Source: Azospirillum brasilense
Lineage (GTDB): Bacteria > Pseudomonadota > Alphaproteobacteria > Azospirillales > Azospirillaceae
Assembly (NCBI RefSeq): GCF_001315015.1
Contig: NZ_CP012914.1
Location: 1,426,001-1,490,000 of the forward strand
DNA: 64,000 nt
Reading direction: 5' to 3'
Below are positions 45,848-55,670 of this stretch, piece after piece. The position numbers and the translations under genes are program-made. Positions within the stretch are counted from its first letter, which is position 1, and each line of letters begins with the position of its first letter. Below the pieces are notes generated by a model. The model was not told where the DNA came from and made no database searches. It worked only from the letters and a program-made list of their open reading frames with translations.

Positions 45848-47238
45848 GCCGTCCACCCGTGCAGACCGACGCGCCCGTCATGACGGAGACGCGGACGGCC
45901 GTCATCGGAACGCTGATCGTCACGCTGGGGCCGCTCAGCCTCGCGCTCTACACGCCGGCCCTGCCGATGCTGGTGGAGGCGTTTCAGACCACCCCGGCGG
46001 CGCTGAAGCTGACGCTTTCCGTCTATTTCTTCGGCTTTGCCTTTTCCCAGCTCGCCTGCGGGCCGCTGTCCGACGCCTACGGGCGGCGGCCGGTCGCCCT
46101 GGGCTTCTTTGTCACCTATGTCCTGGGCAGTGTCGTAGCGGCGCTGTCGGGCAGCATCGAATGGCTTCTGGTCGGCCGGGCCCTGCAGGGCATCGGGGCG
46201 GCGGCGGGCATCGCCATTTCCCGCGCCATCGTGCGCGACCAGTTCACCGGCCAGCGGTCGGCGCGCATCCTGAACCTGATCGGGCTGATGCTGGCCATCG
46301 TGCCGGCGGTGGCGCCGACGCTGGGCGGGGTAATCCTCGGCACGGTGGGCTGGCACGCCATCTTTGTGGTGATGACGCTCTACGGCCTCGCCGTGCTGAC
46401 GGTCTTTGCGATGGGCACGGCGGAGACCAACCGGACGCGCGACCGCTCGGCGGCGCGGCCCGGCCCGGTGATCCGCAACTACCGGACGCTGCTGACCGAC
46501 CGGCGCTTCATGCGGGCGGGGCTGGTGCTCGGCACGACGCTGGGCGGTCTCTACACCATGGCGGCGCTGCTGCCCTTCGTGATGATCGAGCGGGTGGGGC
46601 TGAGCCCGACCGTCTTCGGCTTCGCCATGCTGCTGCAGACCGGCTCCTACACGCTGGGGGCGACCCTGGCCGGGCGGCTGCTGCGCCGGGTGGACGCGAT
46701 GCGGCTGATCCCCTACGGGCTGGCCTGCGTGGCGGTGGGCGGGCTCGGCTTCGCGCTGGCGCCCCTGACCGGCGAGCCGACCGTGGCCAGCGTGATGGGG
46801 CCGACCGCCGTTTGGGCCTTCGGCATCGCCCTGGTCATGCCCGGGGCGACCAGCGACGCCCTGGCCGGATTCCCCCGCATGGCCGGGGCGGCCTCGGCGC
46901 TGATCGGCTTCATGCAGATCGGCGGCGGGCTGGCCGGCACGGCTGTGGCAGCGCTGTTCGCCGATCCCTACACCGCGACGACGGCCATCATGCCGGGCTT
47001 CGCCGCGCTGTCGCTGCTGTCCTACGCGCTGCTGCGCGTGCCGGCGTCCCGGCGCGGCCACCCGGCCAAGCCTGCCCGCCCGGAGGATCTGGAGGTCGCC
47101 GTGGACCCGGTCGCTCTGGTTGGTGCCGGCGGCGAGGAGATCGAGGAAGCGCTGCACCAGCGTGCAAAGCGGCCGCGGGCCGGGCTTAAGCCCAGCCCGC
47201 TTACCCGAGACGGTCAATCGATCCCGAAGTCGAAGTAA
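45844..47238 (+). CDS. Bcr/CflA-type multidrug MFS transporter
   Basis: The 464-residue carrier has 12 hydrophobic segments and the drug-H+ antiporter signature GPLSDAYGRRPVALGFF, LVGRALQGIGAAAGIAISRA and AIVPAVAPTLGG as in Bcr/CflA pumps. It is longer than most (about 400) because of a hydrophilic C-terminal tail rich in Arg/Pro after residue 400. It is coupled to the MarR gene. Its last 25 bp overlap the convergent lipoprotein gene. Confidence 0.92.
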   Translation: MSRPPVQTDAPVMTETRTAVIGTLIVTLGPLSLALYTPALPMLVEAFQTTPAALKLTLSVYFFGFAFSQLACGPLSDAYGRRPVALGFFVTYVLGSVVAALSGSIEWLLVGRALQGIGAAAGIAISRAIVRDQFTGQRSARILNLIGLMLAIVPAVAPTLGGVILGTVGWHAIFVVMTLYGLAVLTVFAMGTAETNRTRDRSAARPGPVIRNYRTLLTDRRFMRAGLVLGTTLGGLYTMAALLPFVMIERVGLSPTVFGFAMLLQTGSYTLGATLAGRLLRRVDAMRLIPYGLACVAVGGLGFALAPLTGEPTVASVMGPTAVWAFGIALVMPGATSDALAGFPRMAGAASALIGFMQIGGGLAGTAVAALFADPYTATTAIMPGFAALSLLSYALLRVPASRRGHPAKPARPEDLEVAVDPVALVGAGGEEIEEALHQRAKRPRAGLKPSPLTRDGQSIPKSK

Positions 47239-47873
47239 CTGTCGCCGTTGACTTGCGCAAAGGCCGCTCCGCGGACCTGGGAGCTGTAGAAAATTATGGC
47301 ATATTCTCCCGCCTTGAGGGGTGCATTCACGGTTGCGGCGTAGAGCGTGTAGTTCTTCGGTGCCTTCGACTGATCGGGCAACATGGCGACGGTGGTCGGA
47401 ACAACGCGGTCCTTGTTCACACCCGTCGAATAGCTCATGTAGCCCCCGCCAACGATGACCTCGCGCGTTCCATTGTCTCGCGTGGCAAAGTTCGCGAGCG
47501 TGAAATAGCTTTCGGGTTGGGCGTTGCTGGGGACGGCGAACAGAAACACCGGCTGCCCTCCGGCGACCCGCAGCGTGGCGCGCGTGCCGCGCAGGACGGC
47601 GTACTGTCCTACCCCGCCAAACCCCAGGGCGCGAACGGCGGTACGCATCTGAGGCGTCAGGTAACGCATGGACCGCTGCTGCCCGTTGTCAAACAGCACG
47701 ACCTCTTCGGGATTGAACGGTCCCTTGACCTTGATCTCCGCAAAGTTGATTTTTGCCGGCGCCACCGCGGCAGGCTCGTCAATGGTTGTCGTTGGCCGTC
47801 TTTCGTTGCAGCCGGCAAGGCTCAGGGCCAACACGCTGGCCAATACAGAAGCCTGAAGAACTCTCCTAAACAT
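47214..47873 (-). CDS. Hypothetical lipoprotein
   Basis: The 219-residue protein has a lipobox signal (VLALSLAGC, Cys22), a short linker and a mainly beta C-terminal part (EVVLFDNGQQRSMRYLTPQM, GEYAIIFYSSQVRGAAFAQV). It resembles DUF4397-like beta domains only loosely. No function assigned. Its 3' end overlaps the efflux gene by 25 bp in convergent orientation. Confidence 0.75.
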   Translation of the reverse strand: MFRRVLQASVLASVLALSLAGCNERRPTTTIDEPAAVAPAKINFAEIKVKGPFNPEEVVLFDNGQQRSMRYLTPQMRTAVRALGFGGVGQYAVLRGTRATLRVAGGQPVFLFAVPSNAQPESYFTLANFATRDNGTREVIVGGGYMSYSTGVNKDRVVPTTVAMLPDQSKAPKNYTLYAATVNAPLKAGEYAIIFYSSQVRGAAFAQVNGDSYFDFGID

Positions 47874-48187
47874 GGCGAAATCCTCTCGTCGATCCCACGC
47901 AAGGGGCGCGTATGGTCGCGTAACGATTATCAGGGGTGGAAGTTATTTCGAACGCTCCATCCTGGGAGCATTCCCATCGAAAAACCAAGGCTTTTCCGCA
48001 ATGCCGCGCACGCCTGCGATGCGCACGGTCATTCGGGAGGGATCGGGGATCGCGGCGCGCGCGCCTATCCGGCAATCATCAGGCGACGCGAATTTTACCT
48101 CGCTTCTGAAGATGCGGGGCGGTAGATAAGTGGTCCCGGTCCGCAAATATGGGTTCGTGGCGCGGCCGGACAGGCTTCGGAGCGTCC
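47874..48187. other. 314-bp gene-free divergent region
   Basis: Contains a short inverted repeat TGGGA-GCAT-TCCCA (47963-47976) and AT-rich patches around 47925-47950. It must hold the promoters of the divergent lipoprotein gene and aminotransferase operon; I see no riboswitch or coding frame I would support. Confidence 0.5.
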
Positions 48188-49461
<1,274 letters not shown>

Positions 49462-49462
<1 letters not shown>

Positions 49463-50769
49463 TGTCCGACTCCCACAAAACAGGCCCCCTGAAAATCGCC
49501 GTCGCGGGCCTGGGCACGGTCGGCGCGGGCGTTCTGAAGCTACTGGAGCGGCAGGCCGCCCTGATCGAGCAGCGCTGCGGCCGCCGCATCGAGGTGGTGG
49601 CGGTCAGCGCCCGCTCGCGCGGCAAGGACCGCGGCGTCGACCTGTCGACGGCCGAATGGTACGACGACCCGGTGGCGCTCGCCGCCCATCCCGGCGTGGA
49701 TGTGGTGGTCGAGCTGATCGGCGGGTCCGAGGGGCCGGCGAAGGAGACCGTCGAGCTGGCGCTGGAGCGGGGACGCCACGTCGTCACCGCCAACAAGGCG
49801 CTGCTCGCCCATCACGGCACCGCGCTCGCGGCCAAGGCGGAGGCCGCCGGCCTCGCCATCGGCTTCGAGGCGGCGGTGGCCGGCGGCATCCCGATCATCA
49901 AGGGGCTGCGCGAAGGGCTGGCGGGCAACCGGGTGTCGGAGGTGCACGGCATCCTCAACGGCACCTGCAACTACATCCTCACGGAGATGCGCACCACCGG
50001 CCGCGATTTCGCGGACGTGCTGGCCGACGCGCAGAAGCTGGGCTACGCGGAAGCCGACCCGAGCTTCGACATCGACGGCGTGGACGCGGCGCACAAGCTG
50101 GCGATCCTGACCTCGGTGGCCTTTGGCACGCCGGTGGACTTCAAGAGCGTCCATGTCGAGGGCATCCGCCACGTCGCGGCGGTGGACTTCGACTACGCCG
50201 ACGCGCTCGGCTACCGGATCAAGCTGCTGGGCATCGCCCGGCGCACCGATCACGGGATCGAGCAGCGCGTGCACCCCTGCATGGTGCCGAAGGCGGCGCC
50301 CATCGCGGCGGTGGACGGCGTGTTCAACGCCGTGATCGCCCAGGGCGACTTCGTGGACCGGGTGCTGTTCGTCGGCCGCGGCGCCGGCGAGGGGCCGACG
50401 GCCTCGGCCGTGGTCGCCGACCTGATCGACATCGCCCGCGGGCGCTCCACTCCCACCTTCGGCGTGCCGGCGGCCCAGCTTTCCGAGGCGCAGCCGTCCC
50501 CGATGGAGGCCCGCCGGGGGTCGTACTACGTACGCCTGATGGTCGTGGACCGTCCCGGCGTGATAGCGGATGTTGCGGCGGCGATGCGCGACCAGAACGT
50601 CTCCATGGAGCAGTTCCTGCAGCGCGGGCGCGCCCCCGGCGAAGCGGTGCCGGTGGTCCTGACCACCCATGACACCGAAGAGGCGGCCATGCAGCGCGCG
50701 CTTGCCACCATCGCCGCCAAGGAGTCGGTGGTCGAGCCGCCGCGCATGATCCGCATCGAACAGTTTTGA
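49462..50769 (+). CDS. hom: Homoserine dehydrogenase
   Basis: The 435-residue protein begins KIAVAGLGTVGAGVLKLLER (NAD(P)-binding), then ELIGGSEGPAKETVELALER, HGILNGTCNYILTEM and the catalytic-region GYAEADPSFDIDGVDAAHKL. A C-terminal ACT domain (about 350-430, YYVRLMVVDRPGVIADVAAA) gives feedback control by threonine. It sits in the usual aminotransferase-hom-glpX-recJ order. Confidence 0.97.
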
Positions 50770-50812
50770 CCGAACCATAGAAGAACCGAGCATCGATTCG
50801 GGGGAGAACACC

Positions 50813-51805
50813 ATGTCCGTTCATGTCGACCTGTCCGGTATGGACCGGAACCTGGCTCTGGAAGCCGTCCGCGTCACCGAGGCCGCCGCGCTGTCCGCGT
50901 CGCTGCTGATGGGCCGCGGTGACGAGAAGCTTGCCGACCAGGCCGCGGTCGACGCCATGCGCCAGGCGCTCAACACCCTCTACATCGACGGCACCGTCGT
51001 GATCGGCGAGGGCGAGCGCGACGAGGCGCCCATGCTTTACATCGGCGAGAAGGTCGGCGCCGGCATCGGCCGTGGGCCGAAGGTCGACATCGCGCTCGAC
51101 CCGCTGGAAGGCACCACCATCTGCGCCACCGGCGGCCCGAACTCGCTGGCCGTCATCGCCATGGCGGACGAGGGCGGCTTCCTGAACGCGCCCGACGTCT
51201 ACATGGACAAGATCGCCGTCGGCTCCGGCCTGCCGGAAGGCGTGGTCGATCTCGATGAGACGCCGGCCAACAACCTCAAGGCGCTGGCCAAGGCCAAGGG
51301 CACCGAGGTGCAGGAACTGCTGGTCTGCATCCTGAACCGTCCGCGCCACGCCGAACTGATCGCCCGCGTCCGCGAGGCCGGCGCGCGCATCATGCTGATC
51401 AACGACGGCGACGTCTCGGGCGTGATCGCCACCAGCCAGGCCGGCACCGGCGTCGACATGTATGTCGGCTCCGGCGGCGCCCCGGAAGGCGTTCTGGCCG
51501 CGGCGGCGCTGCGCTGCATCGGCGGCCAGTTCCAGGGCCGTCTGCTGTTCCGCAACGACGACGAGAAGGCCCGCGCCGCCCGCTGGGGCGTCAAGGACCT
51601 GAACAAGAAGTACAGCCTGACCGAGCTGGCCAGCGGCAACGTCATGTTCGCCGCGACCGGCGTGACCGACGGCGCCATGCTGCGCGGCGTCCGCCGCTTC
51701 CCCGGCGGCGCGACCACCCACTCGGTGATCATGCGCTCCAAGTCGGGCACCGTGCGCTACGTCGAGGCGCACCACAACCTGCAGCGCAAGCCGGCCATGG
51801 CGTAA
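50813..51805 (+). CDS. glpX: Class II fructose-1,6-bisphosphatase
   Basis: The 330-residue protein has VVIGEGERDEAPMLYIGE and KVDIALDPLEGTTICATGGP, the metal and phosphate motifs of GlpX-type FBPases. It dephosphorylates fructose-1,6-bisphosphate in gluconeogenesis. It follows hom by 43 bp and may be co-transcribed. Confidence 0.97.
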   Translation: MSVHVDLSGMDRNLALEAVRVTEAAALSASLLMGRGDEKLADQAAVDAMRQALNTLYIDGTVVIGEGERDEAPMLYIGEKVGAGIGRGPKVDIALDPLEGTTICATGGPNSLAVIAMADEGGFLNAPDVYMDKIAVGSGLPEGVVDLDETPANNLKALAKAKGTEVQELLVCILNRPRHAELIARVREAGARIMLINDGDVSGVIATSQAGTGVDMYVGSGGAPEGVLAAAALRCIGGQFQGRLLFRNDDEKARAARWGVKDLNKKYSLTELASGNVMFAATGVTDGAMLRGVRRFPGGATTHSVIMRSKSGTVRYVEAHHNLQRKPAMA

Positions 51806-51821
51806 GGCTGCTACCCCTGTT

Positions 51822-51947
51822 CCTTCTCCCCTCCGGGGAGAAGGTCAGGATGAGGGGGCGGCCGAAGGCCGGAAACGCAGGCTCATCGTCGTGCGTAAAC
51901 GCCCTTCGGGCGCCCCCTCACCCAACCCTCTCCCCAGGGGGGCGAGG
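51822..51947. repeat. Intergenic palindromic repeat element (CCTCACCC...CTCTCCCC type)
   Basis: A 126-bp block between the stops of glpX and the convergent dehydrogenase has nested inverted repeats: CCTTCTCCCC/GGGGAGAAGG (51822-51831, 51835-51844), TGAGGGGGCG/CGCCCCCTCA (51851-51860, 51911-51920) and GCCC-TTC-GGGC (51901-51911). The CCCTCACCCAACCCTCTCCCC string resembles an interspersed intergenic repeat seen in many GC-rich proteobacteria. It may also act as the terminator of both genes. Confidence 0.75.
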
Positions 51948-51951
51948 GCTT

Positions 51952-53043
51952 TTAACCCTTCCGCCGCCGTCCCTCGGCGTCGGCGGCCTTCATGGCGGCC
52001 AGCACGCGCTGCGGGGTGATCTCGTACGGCTCGTTGTGGATGGTCTCGCCCTCCGCGCAGGCCCGATCCGCCGCCAGCAGCAGCCGCTCGTCCGACACGC
52101 CGGCAAGGCCGATCTCGGCCAGCGTCGTCGGCAGCCCCACCGCCTTGCAGAAGCCGTAGACCTCGTCCAGCACCGCCGGCGGCCGGTCGGTCAGGATCAG
52201 CAGCGTCAGCGTGCCGAAGGCGACCTTCTCGCCGTGCCAGTAATGGTGCGTTTCCTCCAGCGCGGTCAGGCCGTTGTGGACGGCGTGCGCCGCCGCCAGC
52301 CCGCCGCTCTCGAAGCCCAGCCCGCTCAGCAGCGTGTTGGCCTCCACGATGCGCTCCAGCGCCGGGGTGACCACGCCTTGCTCGCAGGCCGACTTGGCGA
52401 GCACGCCATACTCCAGCAGCGTGTCGTAGCACAGCCGGGCCAGCGCGAAGGCGGTCATCGGGCCGACGCGCCCGGTCATGTTGCCGCCGCGCTTGATGCG
52501 GCAATCCTCCGCCTCGAACCAGGTGGACAGGGCGTCGCCCATTCCCGAGACGAGGAAGCGCACCGGCGCGTTTGCCACCACGCCGGTGTCGACCAGCACG
52601 AGATCCGGGTTGCGCGGCAGGACGAGGTAGCGCTTGAACGCCCCCTCCGGCGTGTAGATCACCGACAGCGCGCTGCACGGCGCGTCGGTGGAGGCGAGCG
52701 TCGGGACGATGGCGGTGCGCGCGTCCAGCGCGTGGGCGACCGCCTTGGCGGTGTCGAGTGCCTTGCCGCCGCCGATGCCGACTACGGTGTCAGCGCCCAT
52801 GGCGCGGGCGAGGGCGGTCAGCCGCTCGATCTCCTCGTCGGAGCATTCGCCTCGGAATTCCTGGATGTTCAGCTCGACGCGCCCGGCGGCGGCGTCGACC
52901 AGCCGGCCCTTCAGCGTCTTCAGGACGAAGCTGTCGGTGACGGCCAGAACCGACTTGCCCAGCCGGGCCAAGTCCTCGCCCAGGCTGTCGAGGGCGCCGT
53001 TGCCCTGGACGTAGCGGGCCGGAAAGATCGCCGTGGTGATCAT
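51952..53043 (-). CDS. gldA: Glycerol dehydrogenase-like iron/zinc alcohol dehydrogenase
   Basis: The 363-residue protein has VVGIGGGKALDTAKAVAHAL and the three metal ligands expected for GldA: Asp in GMGDALSTWFEA, His in LAAAHAVHNGL and His in HYWHGEKVAFG. It likely oxidises glycerol or a related diol with NAD. Start ATG 53043 follows GGAGGG. It converges with glpX and is divergent from recJ. Confidence 0.9.
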   Translation of the reverse strand: MITTAIFPARYVQGNGALDSLGEDLARLGKSVLAVTDSFVLKTLKGRLVDAAAGRVELNIQEFRGECSDEEIERLTALARAMGADTVVGIGGGKALDTAKAVAHALDARTAIVPTLASTDAPCSALSVIYTPEGAFKRYLVLPRNPDLVLVDTGVVANAPVRFLVSGMGDALSTWFEAEDCRIKRGGNMTGRVGPMTAFALARLCYDTLLEYGVLAKSACEQGVVTPALERIVEANTLLSGLGFESGGLAAAHAVHNGLTALEETHHYWHGEKVAFGTLTLLILTDRPPAVLDEVYGFCKAVGLPTTLAEIGLAGVSDERLLLAADRACAEGETIHNEPYEITPQRVLAAMKAADAEGRRRKG

Positions 53044-53267
53044 GGTTCCCTCCTCCGCGTGGTGTTGACCGCAGTGGAGCAGGACGCCTCTCCATCCGCA
53101 ATGACCTGCCTCAAGTTGCGGTGCGGCAAGGCCGCCTGCCACCTTTGCGTACAGGCGCGGCGGCGCCAGACCCGCTGGGAATCCACCGGGAGAGCCCCAT
53201 CCGCTGGCCCGCATGTCCCCCATCTGCTATGGCTTCGGCCTTTCCGATCCGTGGCATCCTGGGCAGC

Positions 53268-55067
53268 ATGACCGACACCGTTCCCCCCTTCCTGAACGTC
53301 GCCCATTCCCTGTCCGGCAAGCGCTGGCAGGCGCGGCCCTACGACGAGCGGCTGGCCTGGGGGCTGGCCCAGGGGCGGGGGCTGCCGGAGATCGTCGGGC
53401 GGGTGCTCGCCGCCCGCGGGGTGACCGAGGAGGCCTGCGACGGCTTCCTGAACCCGACGCTGAAGGCGCTGCTTCCCGACCCCTCCCGCTTCAAGGACAT
53501 GGACGTCGCGGCGGAGCGCATCGCCCGCGCGATCATGGACGGCGAGCCGGTGGCCGTCTTCGGCGACTACGACGTGGACGGCGCCACCTCCTCCGCGCTT
53601 CTGCGGCGCTTCTTCCGGGCGGTGGGGGCCGACCTGCGGATCTACGTGCCCGACCGCATGAAGGAGGGCTACGGCCCCAACGGCCCGGCGTTGCTGCGGC
53701 TGAAGGCCGAGGGCGTGCGGCTGGTGGTGACGGTGGATTGCGGAATCTCCGCCTTCGCGGCGCTGGAAGCGGCGGCGGAGGCTGGGCTGGATGTGGTGGT
53801 CCTCGACCATCACGCGGCCGAACCGCGCCTGCCGCCGGCCGTCGCCCTGGTCAACCCGAACCGGCTGGACGAGGACGGCGCCTACCGCACGCTGTGCGCG
53901 GCCGGGGTCACCTTCCTGGCCGTGGTGGCGGTGAATCGGGCGCTGCGCGGCGCCGGATTCTACGCGGGCCGCAACGAGCCGAATCTGATGGAGTGGCTGG
54001 ACCTTGTGGCGCTGGGCACGGTGTGCGACGTGGTGCCGCTGACCGGGCTGAACCGGGCGCTGGTGGCGCAGGGGCTGAAAGTCATGGCGCGGCGCGCCAA
54101 CCCCGGCCTGTCCGCCCTGTCCGACGTCGCCGGGGTCAAGGAGAAGCCGGACGCCTACCACGCCGGCTTCGTGCTCGGTCCGCGGGTCAACGCTGGTGGG
54201 CGCGTCGGCGCCTCGGACCTCGGGGCGCGGCTGCTCTCCACCGACGACCCCATGGAGGCGATGGAGCTGGCCCAGAAGCTGGAGGCCCACAACGCCGAAC
54301 GCCGCGCGGTGGAGCAGGGCGTGCTCGCCGACGCCATGGCCCGGCTGGAAGAGCACGCCGAGGAGTTGGCCGAGCTGGTCTTCGTGGCGGGGGAGGGCTG
54401 GCATCCGGGTGTGATCGGCATCGTCGCCAGCCGCCTGAAGGAGCGCTACAGCCGCCCCGCCTGCGTCATCGCGCTGGAGCAGGGGGCGGACGGCACGGTG
54501 ATCGGCAAGGCCTCGGGCCGTTCGGTGCGCGGGGTCGATCTTGGGGCGGCGGTGATCGCGGCGCGGCAGGAAGGGCTGCTGATGGCCGGCGGCGGGCACC
54601 GCATGGCGGCCGGCTTCACCGTGGCCGGGAACAAGCTGGCCGACCTGCAGGCCTTCCTGACCGGCCGCGTTGCCGAACAGGTGTCCGCGGCGCCGCTGGT
54701 GCCGACTCTGGAATTGGACGGCGCGTTGTCGGTTGGGGCCGCGAACGCCGCCTTGGTGGACCGGTTGAACCAGCTCGGCCCGTTCGGCACCGGCAACGCG
54801 GAGCCGCGCTTCGCCGTCACCGACGCCCGCGTGGTGCGGGCCGATGTGGTCGGGGCGAATCACGTCCGCTGCATTCTCCAGGGCGGCGACGGCGCCCGGT
54901 TGAAGGCCATCGCCTTCCGTGCGTTGGACAGTGAGATGGGAAAAGCCCTGCTGATGGGCCGCGGATCGCCCTTCCATCTCGCCGGTGTCCTGCGCATTGA
55001 CCGTTGGAACGGGGCGGAGGGAGTCCAGCTTCTGATCGACGACGCGGCACCCGCGCAAACCATGTGA
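53268..55067 (+). CDS. recJ: Single-stranded-DNA-specific exonuclease RecJ
   Basis: The 599-residue protein has the DHH-family motifs VFGDYDVDGATSSALL (Asp100, Asp102, Asp104) and VVVLDHHAAEP (DHH at 180-182), and the DHHA1 region SGRSVRGVDLGAAV and AGGGHRMAAGF. RecJ degrades single-stranded DNA 5' to 3' in recombination and mismatch repair. ATG 53268 gives the usual length; ATG 53229 would add 13 residues. It is divergent from gldA. Confidence 0.95.
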   Translation: MTDTVPPFLNVAHSLSGKRWQARPYDERLAWGLAQGRGLPEIVGRVLAARGVTEEACDGFLNPTLKALLPDPSRFKDMDVAAERIARAIMDGEPVAVFGDYDVDGATSSALLRRFFRAVGADLRIYVPDRMKEGYGPNGPALLRLKAEGVRLVVTVDCGISAFAALEAAAEAGLDVVVLDHHAAEPRLPPAVALVNPNRLDEDGAYRTLCAAGVTFLAVVAVNRALRGAGFYAGRNEPNLMEWLDLVALGTVCDVVPLTGLNRALVAQGLKVMARRANPGLSALSDVAGVKEKPDAYHAGFVLGPRVNAGGRVGASDLGARLLSTDDPMEAMELAQKLEAHNAERRAVEQGVLADAMARLEEHAEELAELVFVAGEGWHPGVIGIVASRLKERYSRPACVIALEQGADGTVIGKASGRSVRGVDLGAAVIAARQEGLLMAGGGHRMAAGFTVAGNKLADLQAFLTGRVAEQVSAAPLVPTLELDGALSVGAANAALVDRLNQLGPFGTGNAEPRFAVTDARVVRADVVGANHVRCILQGGDGARLKAIAFRALDSEMGKALLMGRGSPFHLAGVLRIDRWNGAEGVQLLIDDAAPAQTM

Positions 55068-55190
55068 ATGCAAACAAATTCGGCGCGGAGAGAGTGCATG
55101 GGGGGCATACGCGAACGGGGTAGAAAGGAGTTGGAAAAAACGCTTGCGCTCGGCCCGTCATCCCATTAGTAATCCCGCCACGCCAACGAC

Positions 55191-55266
55191 GTCCCCATCG
55201 TCTAGAGGCCTAGGACACCGCCCTTTCACGGCGGCGACAGGGGTTCGAATCCCCTTGGGGACGCCA
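55191..55266 (+). tRNA. tRNA-Glu (anticodon UUC)
   Basis: The sequence folds as a cloverleaf. Acceptor arms are GTCCCCA (55191-55197) and TGGGGAC (55256-55262). The anticodon loop CTTTCAC is closed by CCGCC/GGCGG, with TTC at 55225-55227, and the T-loop is GGTTCGAAT. The CCA end is encoded (55264-55266). The gene marks the edge of the accessory region that follows and could be an integration site. Confidence 0.96.
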
Positions 55267-55670
55267 ACCTTTTCAATGGGTTGGCAAGAGGAAGGTGGCG
55301 GCTTCCCACAAATTTCCCACGAAGCTGTGCGCGGTGTGTGCGGGTGGTCAACCGTGGCGACCACGTGATGCCGCCTCTAACGTTTTCCCCGTCACGCAAG
55401 CGATGGACGAGTTTGGCGGCGTCAACGCCGTCTTGCTACGAACGACCTTCGTCCGGAACCTTCATTTTCTTCCGACTCGCTTCTGTAAGTCGGTTGCTTG
55501 CGGAGGCTGCATCCGCGCGGATGCCCCTAGAAGTTGATTGCGGTTGTGCGGGCGGTGTGAAGTGCGCGATATTCCGTAGACCGCACAGGCACTGGGGCGT
55601 CGATGGGAAAGAAAAACCCGTTTTCTCAGCGCAGGATCGGCGTCCACCCCGCAGGAGTCGTTTGAACGCC
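55267..55670. other. 404-bp gene-free stretch between tRNA-Glu and hsdR
   Basis: No supported gene. A small stem CCAACC/GGTTGG (55264-55269, 55279-55284) follows the tRNA directly. A near-tandem TTCCCAC repeat lies at about 55303-55320. No integrase fragment was recognised. Confidence 0.5.

Noticed and set aside
55267..55670. Integrase remnant next to tRNA-Glu
   Set aside because: No tyrosine-recombinase motif could be read in either strand; only short stems and repeats are present.
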